A stretch of DNA of 28,756 nt from 21-14-0-10-32-9 sp964501945 (GTDB lineage Archaea > Nanobdellota > Nanobdellia > Woesearchaeales > 21-14-0-10-32-9). This document shows positions 6,316 through 14,428 of the stretch, piece by piece. The notes beneath the pieces were generated by a model. It did no database searches and was not told where the DNA came from. It saw only the letters and a program-made list of their open reading frames with translations. The position numbers and the translations under genes are program-made. The number at the start of each line of letters is the position of its first letter. Position 1 is the first letter of the stretch. The stretch lies in assembly GCA_964501945.1 (NCBI GenBank), contig CAZCTY010000010.1, positions 1 to 28,756 on the forward strand, in the 5' to 3' direction.

Positions 6316-8649
6316 ATGAATACAAATTCTAAAAAAAAATATGAAGGATTCATAATACACCCCTTGCATAAAGTAGAAGAAGATAAAAGCTATGTATACT
6401 TATACGGGAGGCTTAAAAGCAAAGAGAGTTTTTGCATAAAAAACGAAGTAAAACCATATTTTTTTATACGAGAAGAAGATAAAAGCAAAGTTAAAAGCAT
6501 CATAGATGTAACTATTAGCAAGAGCGATAAAAAAAGTTTTTCTGAAATAAATTTAATAAAAGCAGAGTTTAAAAACCAAAACGAATTAGTTGATGGGAGA
6601 AAAATATTAGATGAGAATAACATAGATACATATGAGGCAGATTTTAAACCAGAATACAGATTAATGATGGATAGAGACCTTTTAGGATCTGTTGAAATAA
6701 CAGGAGATGCAAAAGAAGAAAACGATTTACTTTTTTTTGAAAACGCGGAGATTAAAAAAAGCGATTGGACACCTAAATTTAATGATTTGAAAATTCTATC
6801 AATGGATATTGAGACAAGCATGGACGGAAAAAATCTCTACAGCGTATCCCTTGTAACAAACCAAAAACAAGAAGAAGTTTTAATAGTTGGAAAAAAAGGA
6901 CTTGAAAAAACAACGAGTTATGAAACTGAAGAAAAACTACTTAGAGCGCTAATAAAAAAAATCAATGAAGCAGACCCAGATATTATTACAGGATGGAACT
7001 TAATAGATTTTGATTTAAAATATTTAGATGAGAAGCTAAAAGAGCATAAAATAGAATTTACAATATCGAGAAACAAAACACCAATAAAGCTCAAAATCAC
7101 AGATTCATACATCACAGATTCAAAAGCAGAATGCGAAGGAAGAGTAATATTAGACGGGATACATTTGCTTAAAACAAGCTTTGTGAAATTAGATGATTAT
7201 AAACTTGCAACCGCGGCAAAGACATTTACAAACTCACAAAAGCTGATAAGTGAGGATAATAAAGGAGAAGACATAGAAAATGCATACAAAAACAATCCTC
7301 AAAAACTTGCAGATTATAATTTATTAGATTCAAAATTAGTACTTGAAATATTAAAAAAATCAGGAACATTAGAACTTACAATTCTCAGAACAAGACTTAC
7401 AGGAATGCCCCTTGATAGAGTTAGAGCAAGCATTGCAAGCTTTGATTCACTATACATAAGGAAACTACATGAAAAAAAATATGTCGCGCCAAATAACAGA
7501 TTCGTAGATAGAGAAGAGAGAACAACAGGAGGCTTCGTGATGGAATCAGAGCCAGGCATATACGATTATGTATTAGTGTGCGATTTTAAAAGCCTATACC
7601 CAAGCATTATGAGAACATTTAACATAGACCCATTAATGTTTGTTCCAAATTGCAAAGGCAAGAACTTAATAAAAGCGCCAAATGGAGCGTGCTTTAAAAA
7701 AGAAGAAGGAATACTACCAAAAATTTTAGAAGAGCTATGGGCTGAGCGAGAAAACGCACGCAAAAGAAAAGATAATTTAACAAGACAAGCAATAAAGATT
7801 TCTATGAATAGCATGTATGGAGTACTCGCAAGCCCAAATTGCAGATTCTACAGCACAGATATGGCGAACGCAATAACACACTTCGGACATATGCTATTGA
7901 AAAAAACAAAAGAAATAATCGAACAAAAAAACTACTCAGTGATATACGGAGATACAGATAGCGTCTTTGTATCCGTACATGCAAAAAACACACAAGAAGC
8001 AAAAAAAATAGGACAAGAAATAGAAAAACAAGTAAATAAATTCTTCAAAGAAGAACTTGAAAAAGAGTACGGCGTTGAGAGCAAAATAGAAATGGAGTTT
8101 GAGAAAACATTCAAAAAATTTTTCCTACCACGCGTTAGAGGAAGCGAGGAAGGCGCAAAGAAAAGATACGCAGGCCTACTAATTACAAATGAAGATGAAA
8201 AAATAGATTTTACAGGATTAGAATTTGTTAGACGAGACTGGACAGAGGTTAGCAAAAAATTCCAATTAAGCCTGCTTGAGAAAGTATTCAAAGATGAACC
8301 AATAGAGACATTTATACGAAAATTCGTAGAAGACTTAAAAAAAGGAAAATACGACGACTTACTAATATATAGAAAAGCACTTAGAAAAAATGTTGAAGAG
8401 TACACCAAGACAACACCCCCACACGTAAAAGCCGCAAGACTCCTAGATAAAATAACAACGAACATAATAGATTATGTAATAACAACAAACGGACCAGAAC
8501 CAATACAAAAGCAACAAAACAAAATAGACTACGACCACTACATAGAAAAACAAATAAAACCACTCGCAAATTCCGTACTATGCTTTTTTGACACAGACTT
8601 TGATGAAGTACTTGCAAAAAGCCAACAAAAAACACTTGGAGATTGGTAA
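6316..8649 (+). CDS. polB: Family B replicative DNA polymerase
   Basis: This 777-residue polymerase is complete. The proofreading domain keeps Exo I (DIE, 164-166), Exo II (NLIDFD, 228-233) and Exo III (YNLLD, 334-338). The polymerase domain keeps motif A (DFKSLYPSIM, 423-432), motif B (KISMNSMYG, 494-502) and motif C (YGDTDS, 544-549, the metal-binding Asp pair). Both activities should therefore be present. The N-terminal region (10-150) is the usual uracil-sensing/N-terminal domain. Length and motif order match archaeal PolB of the Pyrococcus type. There is no intein and no split. It ends directly against the stop of the oppositely transcribed winged-helix gene, with no bases between. Its role is leading-strand and/or lagging-strand synthesis with PCNA; a clear C-terminal PIP box was not seen. 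Confidence 0.96.
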   Translation: MNTNSKKKYEGFIIHPLHKVEEDKSYVYLYGRLKSKESFCIKNEVKPYFFIREEDKSKVKSIIDVTISKSDKKSFSEINLIKAEFKNQNELVDGRKILDENNIDTYEADFKPEYRLMMDRDLLGSVEITGDAKEENDLLFFENAEIKKSDWTPKFNDLKILSMDIETSMDGKNLYSVSLVTNQKQEEVLIVGKKGLEKTTSYETEEKLLRALIKKINEADPDIITGWNLIDFDLKYLDEKLKEHKIEFTISRNKTPIKLKITDSYITDSKAECEGRVILDGIHLLKTSFVKLDDYKLATAAKTFTNSQKLISEDNKGEDIENAYKNNPQKLADYNLLDSKLVLEILKKSGTLELTILRTRLTGMPLDRVRASIASFDSLYIRKLHEKKYVAPNNRFVDREERTTGGFVMESEPGIYDYVLVCDFKSLYPSIMRTFNIDPLMFVPNCKGKNLIKAPNGACFKKEEGILPKILEELWAERENARKRKDNLTRQAIKISMNSMYGVLASPNCRFYSTDMANAITHFGHMLLKKTKEIIEQKNYSVIYGDTDSVFVSVHAKNTQEAKKIGQEIEKQVNKFFKEELEKEYGVESKIEMEFEKTFKKFFLPRVRGSEEGAKKRYAGLLITNEDEKIDFTGLEFVRRDWTEVSKKFQLSLLEKVFKDEPIETFIRKFVEDLKKGKYDDLLIYRKALRKNVEEYTKTTPPHVKAARLLDKITTNIIDYVITTNGPEPIQKQQNKIDYDHYIEKQIKPLANSVLCFFDTDFDEVLAKSQQKTLGDW

Positions 8650-8922
8650 TTAAGATAATTTCACAAAACCATCCTCAGGAGAAGATATGAAACCATCTTT
8701 TAATAATTCTTCAAGCAAGCGAAGCGTTTCAGATTCACTAAAACCTTGAGTTTGAGATTCAATAATAATTTCTTCAACTTGAATTTTTTTATTTTTAGAA
8801 CCAGCCATTTCCCTCAATAAATCCATGAGTTTTATTTTAGAATCCACACTAGATTCCTCTACTATCTTGGATGCCATCATCCTTTGAATTTTAAGCAAAT
8901 CATCAAAATCGTTTGGATTCAT
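8650..8922 (-). CDS. Small winged-helix protein resembling the MCM C-terminal domain
   Basis: This 90-residue protein has an N-terminal helical half (MNPNDFDDLLKIQRMMAS). The C-terminal half, with VEEIIIESQTQGFSESETLRLLEELLKDGFISSPEDGFVKLS spread over residues 49-90, follows the pattern of the winged helix that ends archaeal MCM helicases: a helix, G-[FI]-SE.E, a recognition helix LLEELLKDG, and a wing closing in P..GF. No AAA+ part is present, so this is a free-standing domain. The start at 8922 was chosen because the frame further upstream adds a hydrophobic stretch from a TTG, and a TATA-like GTATATTA lies about 34 bases before 8922. Its place next to polB suggests a replication link. A general DNA-binding regulator is the alternative. 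Confidence 0.6.
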   Translation of the reverse strand: MNPNDFDDLLKIQRMMASKIVEESSVDSKIKLMDLLREMAGSKNKKIQVEEIIIESQTQGFSESETLRLLEELLKDGFISSPEDGFVKLS

Positions 8923-9074
8923 TTTTATTGCAATAACTAGCACTAAACATGCTAATATACGCAACCCCAAAGCACTATAATGCCTAAAAGATTATAAATA
9001 TTTTGTTATTAGTATACAAAAGACATCATTAATATAGTTAAACGAATAAAAAAACTAATTTTTGAGAAAAAGAA

Positions 9075-10103
9075 TTAAGACATCATATCCTTATAATCAT
9101 CAAGCTTTGATAATAAAGATTTCTTATCATCATCAGATAAAGATAAAGAATTAACCAAAGAAGCCCAAGAAGAATCTAAAAGAGAAAACTCACTTTTAAG
9201 CACGCGACCAGCTTTCTCAGCCTCCTCATTTAATTTCTTCGCCAAAACAGAGCCAAAAAGTCTAGTTGCAGGTAACTTCGTAAAACCATTAGCACCAGCC
9301 CTTAAAAAATAACTAATCTCAGGCAACCTAGATGAAGCAGTACCAGCCATTATTTCAATTGATGGAAAATCAATCCTTGTACGAGCAATCCACTCAACAA
9401 CATCCTCCGGCGCAGGACCATTAACATAAGGCGTCCCCTTAACAGGCCTTAGAGCATAAAAAGTAACACGACTAACACCAAAATCATTAATAATTTTTTT
9501 AGCAGAACCATAATCATCAATGGACTCACCAAGACCTAAAACAATAGTTATACCAGTCTTAAAACCTAAATCGCTCGCAACATTTAACATCTCAAGATAC
9601 GCATCAAAATCCTTATCAGGACACACCTTGCTATGAAGCTTTTTATTAGATGTCTCTAAACTAGCAACAACACCACCAACAAAAGGCTTTAACTTAATCA
9701 AATCATCTCTGCTCAAAACGCCAAGGTTCACCCATATCTTCTCATTAAAAATCTCATAACAAAGCTTTGCAGTCTCAAGAAGTTCATCAAAAGAATAAAC
9801 ATCATAACCCCCAGTTAAAAATTCAAGTTTCCAATTCGCAAATTTAGTTATAACAGCCTCAGATAAAACCGACTCCCTAGAACGCCTAGCATTGTGCGCA
9901 AAAGAAATTTTATGCTTTTGAGTACTACGAAAACAAAAATCACAAGTCCCCTTAGAACAATACCAACTAAGAAAAACACAACGACCAAACCACGCATCAA
10001 CACCAAAATTATCTTTAAAAACAGCATTCGCTCTATCAACAAGCAATTTCTGCTCATCACTGAGCAACACTTCCTCAACAATATTCCCATCAAGCACAGG
10101 CAT
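9075..10103 (-). CDS. Radical SAM enzyme, biotin synthase-like barrel
   Basis: This 342-residue protein carries the 4Fe-4S cluster motif as C49-x4-C54-x2-C57 (CSKGTCDFC), a variant of the usual CX3CX2C. Later features of the radical SAM barrel follow: the FLTGGYDVYSFDELL segment (the GGE-like strand), VVASLETSNKKLHSKVCP, and TGITIVLGLGESIDDY. The last is the glycine-rich LGLGE strand seen in BioB, HydE and related proteins. SSRLPEISYFLRAGANGF near the end recalls the BioB/PylB C-terminal strands. The substrate cannot be told from the sequence, and no biotin genes are nearby. The start at 10103 has a TATA-like stretch 13-28 bases upstream, so it is probably leaderless. It is a single-gene unit, divergent from the zinc-ribbon gene. 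Confidence 0.85.
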   Translation of the reverse strand: MPVLDGNIVEEVLLSDEQKLLVDRANAVFKDNFGVDAWFGRCVFLSWYCSKGTCDFCFRSTQKHKISFAHNARRSRESVLSEAVITKFANWKLEFLTGGYDVYSFDELLETAKLCYEIFNEKIWVNLGVLSRDDLIKLKPFVGGVVASLETSNKKLHSKVCPDKDFDAYLEMLNVASDLGFKTGITIVLGLGESIDDYGSAKKIINDFGVSRVTFYALRPVKGTPYVNGPAPEDVVEWIARTRIDFPSIEIMAGTASSRLPEISYFLRAGANGFTKLPATRLFGSVLAKKLNEEAEKAGRVLKSEFSLLDSSWASLVNSLSLSDDDKKSLLSKLDDYKDMMS

Positions 10104-10202
10104 AAAAAACTAGAAAACATATTTTTTTTAAAAGCCTTACTAGAAAAGAAAAAAAATACGGAAAACAAAAATATTAAATAATAAAAGCACCTAGTAATAA
10201 GT

Positions 10203-10658
10203 ATGAGCATAGAAGTAACATGCAGAAGATGTGGAAGAAAAGCACCATCAGATGAGTTTAAAGTAGATCACGTGTACAAACTCGCAGTATGCAAAGTATG
10301 CTACACAGAAAGAGAAAAAAACATACCAAAGAAAACAAAGGAAGAGCCAACACTCAGCGACTTGATGAGTGAAAAAAAAGAAGAGCAAAAAGAAGATGAG
10401 AAAGACGATAAACACTTTATAAAAAAAAGTAAGTTATTTGATGAGGAAGATGAATACTTAGAGAGAGCAGTAGAGAGAAAACGAGAAAAACTCAAAGAAG
10501 AGAAAGAGAACAGAGTAAAAGTTAAAAAAATAAGCGAAGAAAAAGTACTATACCCCTGCAAAAAATGCAAATACCAATTCAAATACAACATATACACAAA
10601 AAGACCAATAGACTGCCCATACTGCGCAACAAAAGTAGAACATAACATAGAATTCTAA
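10203..10658 (+). CDS. Double zinc-ribbon protein with a charged central helix
   Basis: This 151-residue protein has two zinc-binding modules, one at each end. The N-terminal one uses C7, C10, C30 and C33 (CRRC ... CKVC). The C-terminal one uses C119, C122, C138 and C141 (CKKC ... CPYC). The middle (about 36-110) is almost all Lys, Glu, Asp and Arg and is likely an extended helix or a disordered linker. No named family was recognised. Such proteins are often nucleic-acid or RNA polymerase associated, but that is general knowledge, not evidence here. An AT-rich TATA-like tract lies 20-35 bases upstream and there is no ribosome site. It precedes cdc6 by 55 bases on the same strand, and each has its own TATA-like tract. 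Confidence 0.7.
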   Translation: MSIEVTCRRCGRKAPSDEFKVDHVYKLAVCKVCYTEREKNIPKKTKEEPTLSDLMSEKKEEQKEDEKDDKHFIKKSKLFDEEDEYLERAVERKREKLKEEKENRVKVKKISEEKVLYPCKKCKYQFKYNIYTKRPIDCPYCATKVEHNIEF

Positions 10659-10680
10659 TTTACGAAAAATAACAAGCAAA

Positions 10681-10693
10681 TTATTTAAATAAA
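10681..10693 (+). promoter_or_regulatory. TATA-like box for cdc6
   Basis: TTATTTAAATAAA lies about 21-33 bases before the cdc6 ATG. This fits a leaderless transcript separate from the zinc-ribbon gene. Confidence 0.4.
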
Positions 10694-10713
10694 AAACAAA
10701 TTACTAAACAAAT

Positions 10714-11769
10714 ATGGGATTATTTGATAATGTTCTAGGAGCAGACCAAACACTAATAAAAAATGATAACGCACTAAGCTACGAATTCTTACCAAAAAAA
10801 TTACCCTACAGAGAAAACGAACAACAACACCTAGCAACATGCATAAAACCATTATTCCACAACAGATCAGGAAGAAACCTACTAATACACGGAGCCCCAG
10901 GAATAGGAAAAACAGCGGCAACAAAACACGTACTACGAGACCTTGAAGAAGAAACAGATGACATAGAGATAATATTTATTAATTGCTGGCAAAAAAATAC
11001 AACATACAAAGTACTACTAGAAATGTGCGACGCGATAGGGTACAGATTCACACAAAACAAAAAAACAACAGAACTATTCAAAGTAATTGCGAGCATAATA
11101 AATAAAAAAAGCGCTGTATTCGTATTTGATGAAATAGATAAAGCAGAAGATTTAGACTTCCTATATTTCGTACTCGAAGAGATATACAACAAAGCAGTAT
11201 TTTTAATTACAAACTACAAAAACTGGATGATAAACCTAGATACGAGAATAAAATCAAGACTCGTACCAGAACTATTAGAATTTAAAGAATACACACTAGA
11301 AGAGACAAAAAACATACTACGCGAGAGACTAGAATACGCATTTTATGAAGGAGTATGGAGCGATGATAGCTTCAAATTAGTATACGAGAAAGCACACGAG
11401 GCTAAAGATATACGAACAGGCCTTTTCATACTACGAGAATCAGCACTACAAGCAGAAGAGAGAGCAAGTAAAAGCGTAAAAAAAGAACACGTCGAGGAAG
11501 CACTAAAAAAAATAGAAGATTTTACAATAAAAAATAAAAACTTACTAGAAGAGGAAACAAGAATAATATATGAATTAGTAAAGGAAAAATCAGGAAGCAA
11601 AATAGGAGAATTATACAAAGAATACCAAAAAAAAGGAGGAAGCTCCTCATATAAAACCTTCCAAAGAAAAATAGCAAAACTCGAGGAAGGGAAATTCATT
11701 AACACAAAAAGACAAACAGGCACAGGAGGAAACACAACAATCGTAGAAAAAAAAATTACAGATTTCTAA
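10714..11769 (+). CDS. cdc6: Origin recognition protein Orc1/Cdc6
   Basis: This 351-residue AAA+ ATPase binds archaeal replication origins and loads MCM. Walker A is GAPGIGKT (60-67) and Walker B is VFVFDEID (135-142). Sensor 1 is the Asn in LITNYKNW (about 167). Sensor 2 probably lies in the DIRTGLFILRESA helix. The C-terminal winged helix runs from about 275 (LLEEETRIIYELVKEKSG...) to the end, with the recognition helix near SSYKTFQRKIAKLEEG. Length is slightly below the usual 380-410, mostly from a shorter N-terminus. Its stop shares bases with the stop of the oppositely transcribed DUF58 gene. In many archaea the origin lies beside cdc6, but no origin boxes were seen here. Confidence 0.93.
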   Translation: MGLFDNVLGADQTLIKNDNALSYEFLPKKLPYRENEQQHLATCIKPLFHNRSGRNLLIHGAPGIGKTAATKHVLRDLEEETDDIEIIFINCWQKNTTYKVLLEMCDAIGYRFTQNKKTTELFKVIASIINKKSAVFVFDEIDKAEDLDFLYFVLEEIYNKAVFLITNYKNWMINLDTRIKSRLVPELLEFKEYTLEETKNILRERLEYAFYEGVWSDDSFKLVYEKAHEAKDIRTGLFILRESALQAEERASKSVKKEHVEEALKKIEDFTIKNKNLLEEETRIIYELVKEKSGSKIGELYKEYQKKGGSSSYKTFQRKIAKLEEGKFINTKRQTGTGGNTTIVEKKITDF

Positions 11770-12665
11770 TCCAACCGCTTACCCCTTCTCTGAAAGAAAT
11801 GAACAAATTTCATAACATAATCATCATCGTCAGTTGAGAGCAACAAATAATCCCCCTTACTTTTACGAAACACACTCTCAATATATTCTTCTTGCACAGC
11901 AATATTCTTATTATACTCATCCCTAATATCTTTAGTGTCAACATACATATTCTCACCAGACACAGGGTCTTTAAGCAAGACTTGACCCACACCTTTAGGA
12001 ATAAAACGATCCCTCGGATCACGAATAACAAGAGCCACCAACTCATAATCAGGAGACAACATATGAACATACCTCTCCCACGACTCATCAATATTAAAAA
12101 AATCAGAGACAATAAAAATTACCCCCTTATCACCAAGAAAAGATTTCGCATTAACCAAAGCCTTGTTAAAATCAAAAACACCACCATAATTATCAAGATC
12201 AAGCAACTCCTTTTTAATACGATTCAAACCCTCCAAGCCGATATTAGGACGAATCTGCTTTTTAAAACGATCAGATACCATAGCCATACCAATAGCATCC
12301 CCCGCCTTATTAATCGCATCAGCCAACACATAAATAATCTCCGCAGCAAATTCACACTTTAAAACCTCGTGACTAGAAAAAAACATAGAATTACCAACAT
12401 CAAATAAAAAAAACACACTAAAATTCTTATAATCCTCAAACTCACGAATAAGAGTAGAATTAGAACGAAGAGACGCTTTCCAATCAATTAAACTAGCATC
12501 ATCACCATACTGATACTCACGAAACCCCTCAAACTCCGTGCCACGACCCTTAAAATTAGTAGACCACTCACCTTGCAAGGTTTTAGATAAAATATCTTTT
12601 CTAGCATTAACATCTACTTTATGAAGCCTAGACTTAATGTTAACTTTCAAATCACGAACCGGCAT
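11766..12665 (-). CDS. DUF58 protein with vWA-like domain (MoxR partner)
   Basis: This 299-residue protein has the DUF58 signature FEGFREYQYGDDASLIDWKA (45-64). A vWA-like fold follows, with the MIDAS-type start FLFDVGNSMF (87-96; D..xS present) and IFIVSDFF later. DUF58 proteins are almost always encoded directly after a MoxR ATPase. They are thought to work with it in metal-dependent folding or assembly of envelope or extracellular proteins. Here the gene is 8 bases after moxR and last in the run. No membrane segment is seen, so this copy lacks the N-terminal helices many bacterial DUF58 proteins have. It ends at a CTAA that also ends cdc6 on the other strand. Confidence 0.88.
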   Translation of the reverse strand: MPVRDLKVNIKSRLHKVDVNARKDILSKTLQGEWSTNFKGRGTEFEGFREYQYGDDASLIDWKASLRSNSTLIREFEDYKNFSVFFLFDVGNSMFFSSHEVLKCEFAAEIIYVLADAINKAGDAIGMAMVSDRFKKQIRPNIGLEGLNRIKKELLDLDNYGGVFDFNKALVNAKSFLGDKGVIFIVSDFFNIDESWERYVHMLSPDYELVALVIRDPRDRFIPKGVGQVLLKDPVSGENMYVDTKDIRDEYNKNIAVQEEYIESVFRKSKGDYLLLSTDDDDYVMKFVHFFQRRGKRLD

Positions 12666-12673
12666 TTTAAACC

Positions 12674-13678
12674 TTATAAAATTTTAACCTTAGCAACAAT
12701 CTCATCAACAATCTGATCAGTACTAATACTCTCCGCCTGACCCTCAAAATTAATAATGATCCTATGCCTTAAAACATTATTAGCAACACCCCTAATCTCC
12801 TCAGGAGTAACCTGCACCCTATCATTCATCAAAGCACGAGCCTTAGACGCTAAAAATAAAGCAATACTCGCCCTAGGAGACGCCCCAGTACCAATGTACT
12901 TACCAAGCTTTAAATCGTATTTTTCAGGAAAACGAGTTGCATCAACAATCCTAATAATATACTCCTCCATCTTCCTATCAATCCTAATCTCCCTAACAAG
13001 CTTTTGAACCTCAATTATTTGATTAGGATCAAGAAGAGGAACCAAATCATAATCCTCAAATTTCTTAGTAGTAATATTAGTATTTAAAATATCCAATTCA
13101 TCCTTATTAGACGGATAACTCATTAATAACTTGAAAAAGAAACGATCAAGCTGCGCCTCAGGCAATTTATAAGTTCCAAGTTGCTCTAATGGGTTCTGCG
13201 TCGCCATAACAAAAAAAGGATAAGGCAAAACGAAAGTTTCCTTACCAATAGTTACCTGACGCTCCTGCATCGCCTCAAGCAAAGCAGACTGAACCTTAGG
13301 AGGACTACGATTAATCTCATCCCCTAAAACGAAGTTAGCGAAAACAGGACCTTTAACCGTGTAAAACCCCTTACCTTCCTCATACGTTGTGATACCTAAA
13401 ATATCAGTAGGTAATAAATCCGGCGTGAACTGAATCCTAGAAAAAGAACACCCAGTAATCTTTGCAAGAGTTCTAATAACAAGAGTTTTACCAACCCCAG
13501 GGATACCCTCCAATAAAACGTGACCATTACAAAGCAAAGATTCAATTAAACCACTAACAACATGCTTTTGACCAACAAAGATCTTAGAAACCTCGTCACG
13601 AATTTGCTGTAACTTTTCCTGATATACATGAACTTTCTCTTTTAATTCATCATGAGAAACAACACTTTGATTATTCAT
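12674..13678 (-). CDS. MoxR-family AAA+ ATPase
   Basis: This 334-residue ATPase has Walker A GIPGVGKT (58-65) and Walker B VLGDEINR (117-124). The family-typical PPKVQSALLEAMQERQVTIG follows. Sensor 1 lies in VMATQNPLEQLGTYKLPEAQ (157-176), with the arginine-finger DRFFFKL just after. A helical lid with SPRAS (sensor 2) follows. It is a hexameric chaperone-like ATPase, usually paired with a vWA protein; here DUF58 follows immediately. A separate TATA box and a 14-base palindrome lie upstream, so the pair may be controlled apart from the upstream envelope genes. All motifs are intact, so it should be active. Confidence 0.93.
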   Translation of the reverse strand: MNNQSVVSHDELKEKVHVYQEKLQQIRDEVSKIFVGQKHVVSGLIESLLCNGHVLLEGIPGVGKTLVIRTLAKITGCSFSRIQFTPDLLPTDILGITTYEEGKGFYTVKGPVFANFVLGDEINRSPPKVQSALLEAMQERQVTIGKETFVLPYPFFVMATQNPLEQLGTYKLPEAQLDRFFFKLLMSYPSNKDELDILNTNITTKKFEDYDLVPLLDPNQIIEVQKLVREIRIDRKMEEYIIRIVDATRFPEKYDLKLGKYIGTGASPRASIALFLASKARALMNDRVQVTPEEIRGVANNVLRHRIIINFEGQAESISTDQIVDEIVAKVKIL

Positions 13679-13707
13679 TTAACTACTCACCCCTTTAAAT
13701 CAAAAAT

Positions 13708-13735
13708 ATAGCAGATGCTATCATTTAAATAATTT
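13708..13735 (-). promoter_or_regulatory. moxR promoter with a palindrome beside the TATA box
   Basis: A TATA-like AAATTATTTAAAT (13735-13723, minus strand) is followed at once by a 6-bp inverted repeat (ATAGCA and TGCTAT, 13708-13721, 2-base centre). The palindrome lies between the TATA box and the predicted start near 13704, where a repressor would block transcription. It could instead be an RNA stem if initiation is earlier. Confidence 0.4.
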
Positions 13736-13761
13736 TTGAAAAAAAACAATAAAAAAAAGAA

Positions 13762-14418
13762 TTAATCCATCACACCAAGAATCTTATAGAGAAACAGAGA
13801 AGATACCTTAGATGCCTCAGAAGGATTAGCAGTATCAAATGAAAGCCTAGCACAAAAAGGCTCAGATTCAACACCAATATCTCCCTCTTCAAGAATTAAA
13901 ACGAAGTTCTCAACAGATGCATCATCACACGAAACCCAGTCATAATCCTCCAAGCCATCAGCTGCAACATCCACATTAAAATCAAAGAAAACCCTAAGAA
14001 TTCTAATTAAATCATGCGCAGCCAAACCAACCAAGCCCGAACCAGATTCTAAAGCTTCTTTTGATAGAGCAAAAGAAACATTACCCTCAGCTAACTGAGT
14101 TAAATACAAATACTGATTAACATCACTATCAAAAGGAATATGCTCTAAATCAAGAGGGTGATACCTTAAACTAATCCTCTGCTCACCCTCACCAGTCCTT
14201 ATATTAGTATACCAAACATTCTCCAAGTTCGGATTAGGATCTTTAGAAAAATAATACCCATTATAAAACTCATAAATATCATCTTCCTCAGAGTCATCAC
14301 CAAAATAAAAAAAAGCAAACACTAATAAAACAACAACTAAAAAACCAAAAAACAGTTTTTTATAATTATATTTAGGAAAAGACCCTTCCTCTTTTTTAGA
14401 TTCATCCACACCACTCAT
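13762..14418 (-). CDS. Anchored extracytoplasmic protein of the MoxR-DUF58 operon, paralogue of the upstream gene
   Basis: This 218-residue protein has a short cytoplasmic basic N-terminus and one transmembrane helix (about 23-40). The rest is outside. It shares its layout with the product of the gene immediately upstream: an early [EF][EF]YN segment and, near the end, C-D/E-DAS followed by a VE.EPFC motif. Here these are SCDDAS and VESEPFC, and the two Cys probably form a disulfide. The middle contains HPLDLEHIPFDSDV and a helical LVGLAAHDLIRILRVFF. No named domain was recognised. The start at 14418 has an AGGTGAT site. It is the gene just before moxR. A role as an envelope client or partner of MoxR-DUF58 is inferred from context. 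Confidence 0.7.
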   Translation of the reverse strand: MSGVDESKKEEGSFPKYNYKKLFFGFLVVVLLVFAFFYFGDDSEEDDIYEFYNGYYFSKDPNPNLENVWYTNIRTGEGEQRISLRYHPLDLEHIPFDSDVNQYLYLTQLAEGNVSFALSKEALESGSGLVGLAAHDLIRILRVFFDFNVDVAADGLEDYDWVSCDDASVENFVLILEEGDIGVESEPFCARLSFDTANPSEASKVSSLFLYKILGVMD

Positions 14419-14428
14419 AAAAAATCAC

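Noticed and set aside
6316..8649. An intein or split in polB
   Set aside because: All motifs are contiguous and in normal spacing.
10659..10713. A replication origin beside cdc6
   Set aside because: The gap is 55 bases and AT-rich, and no repeated origin-box-like sequence was seen.
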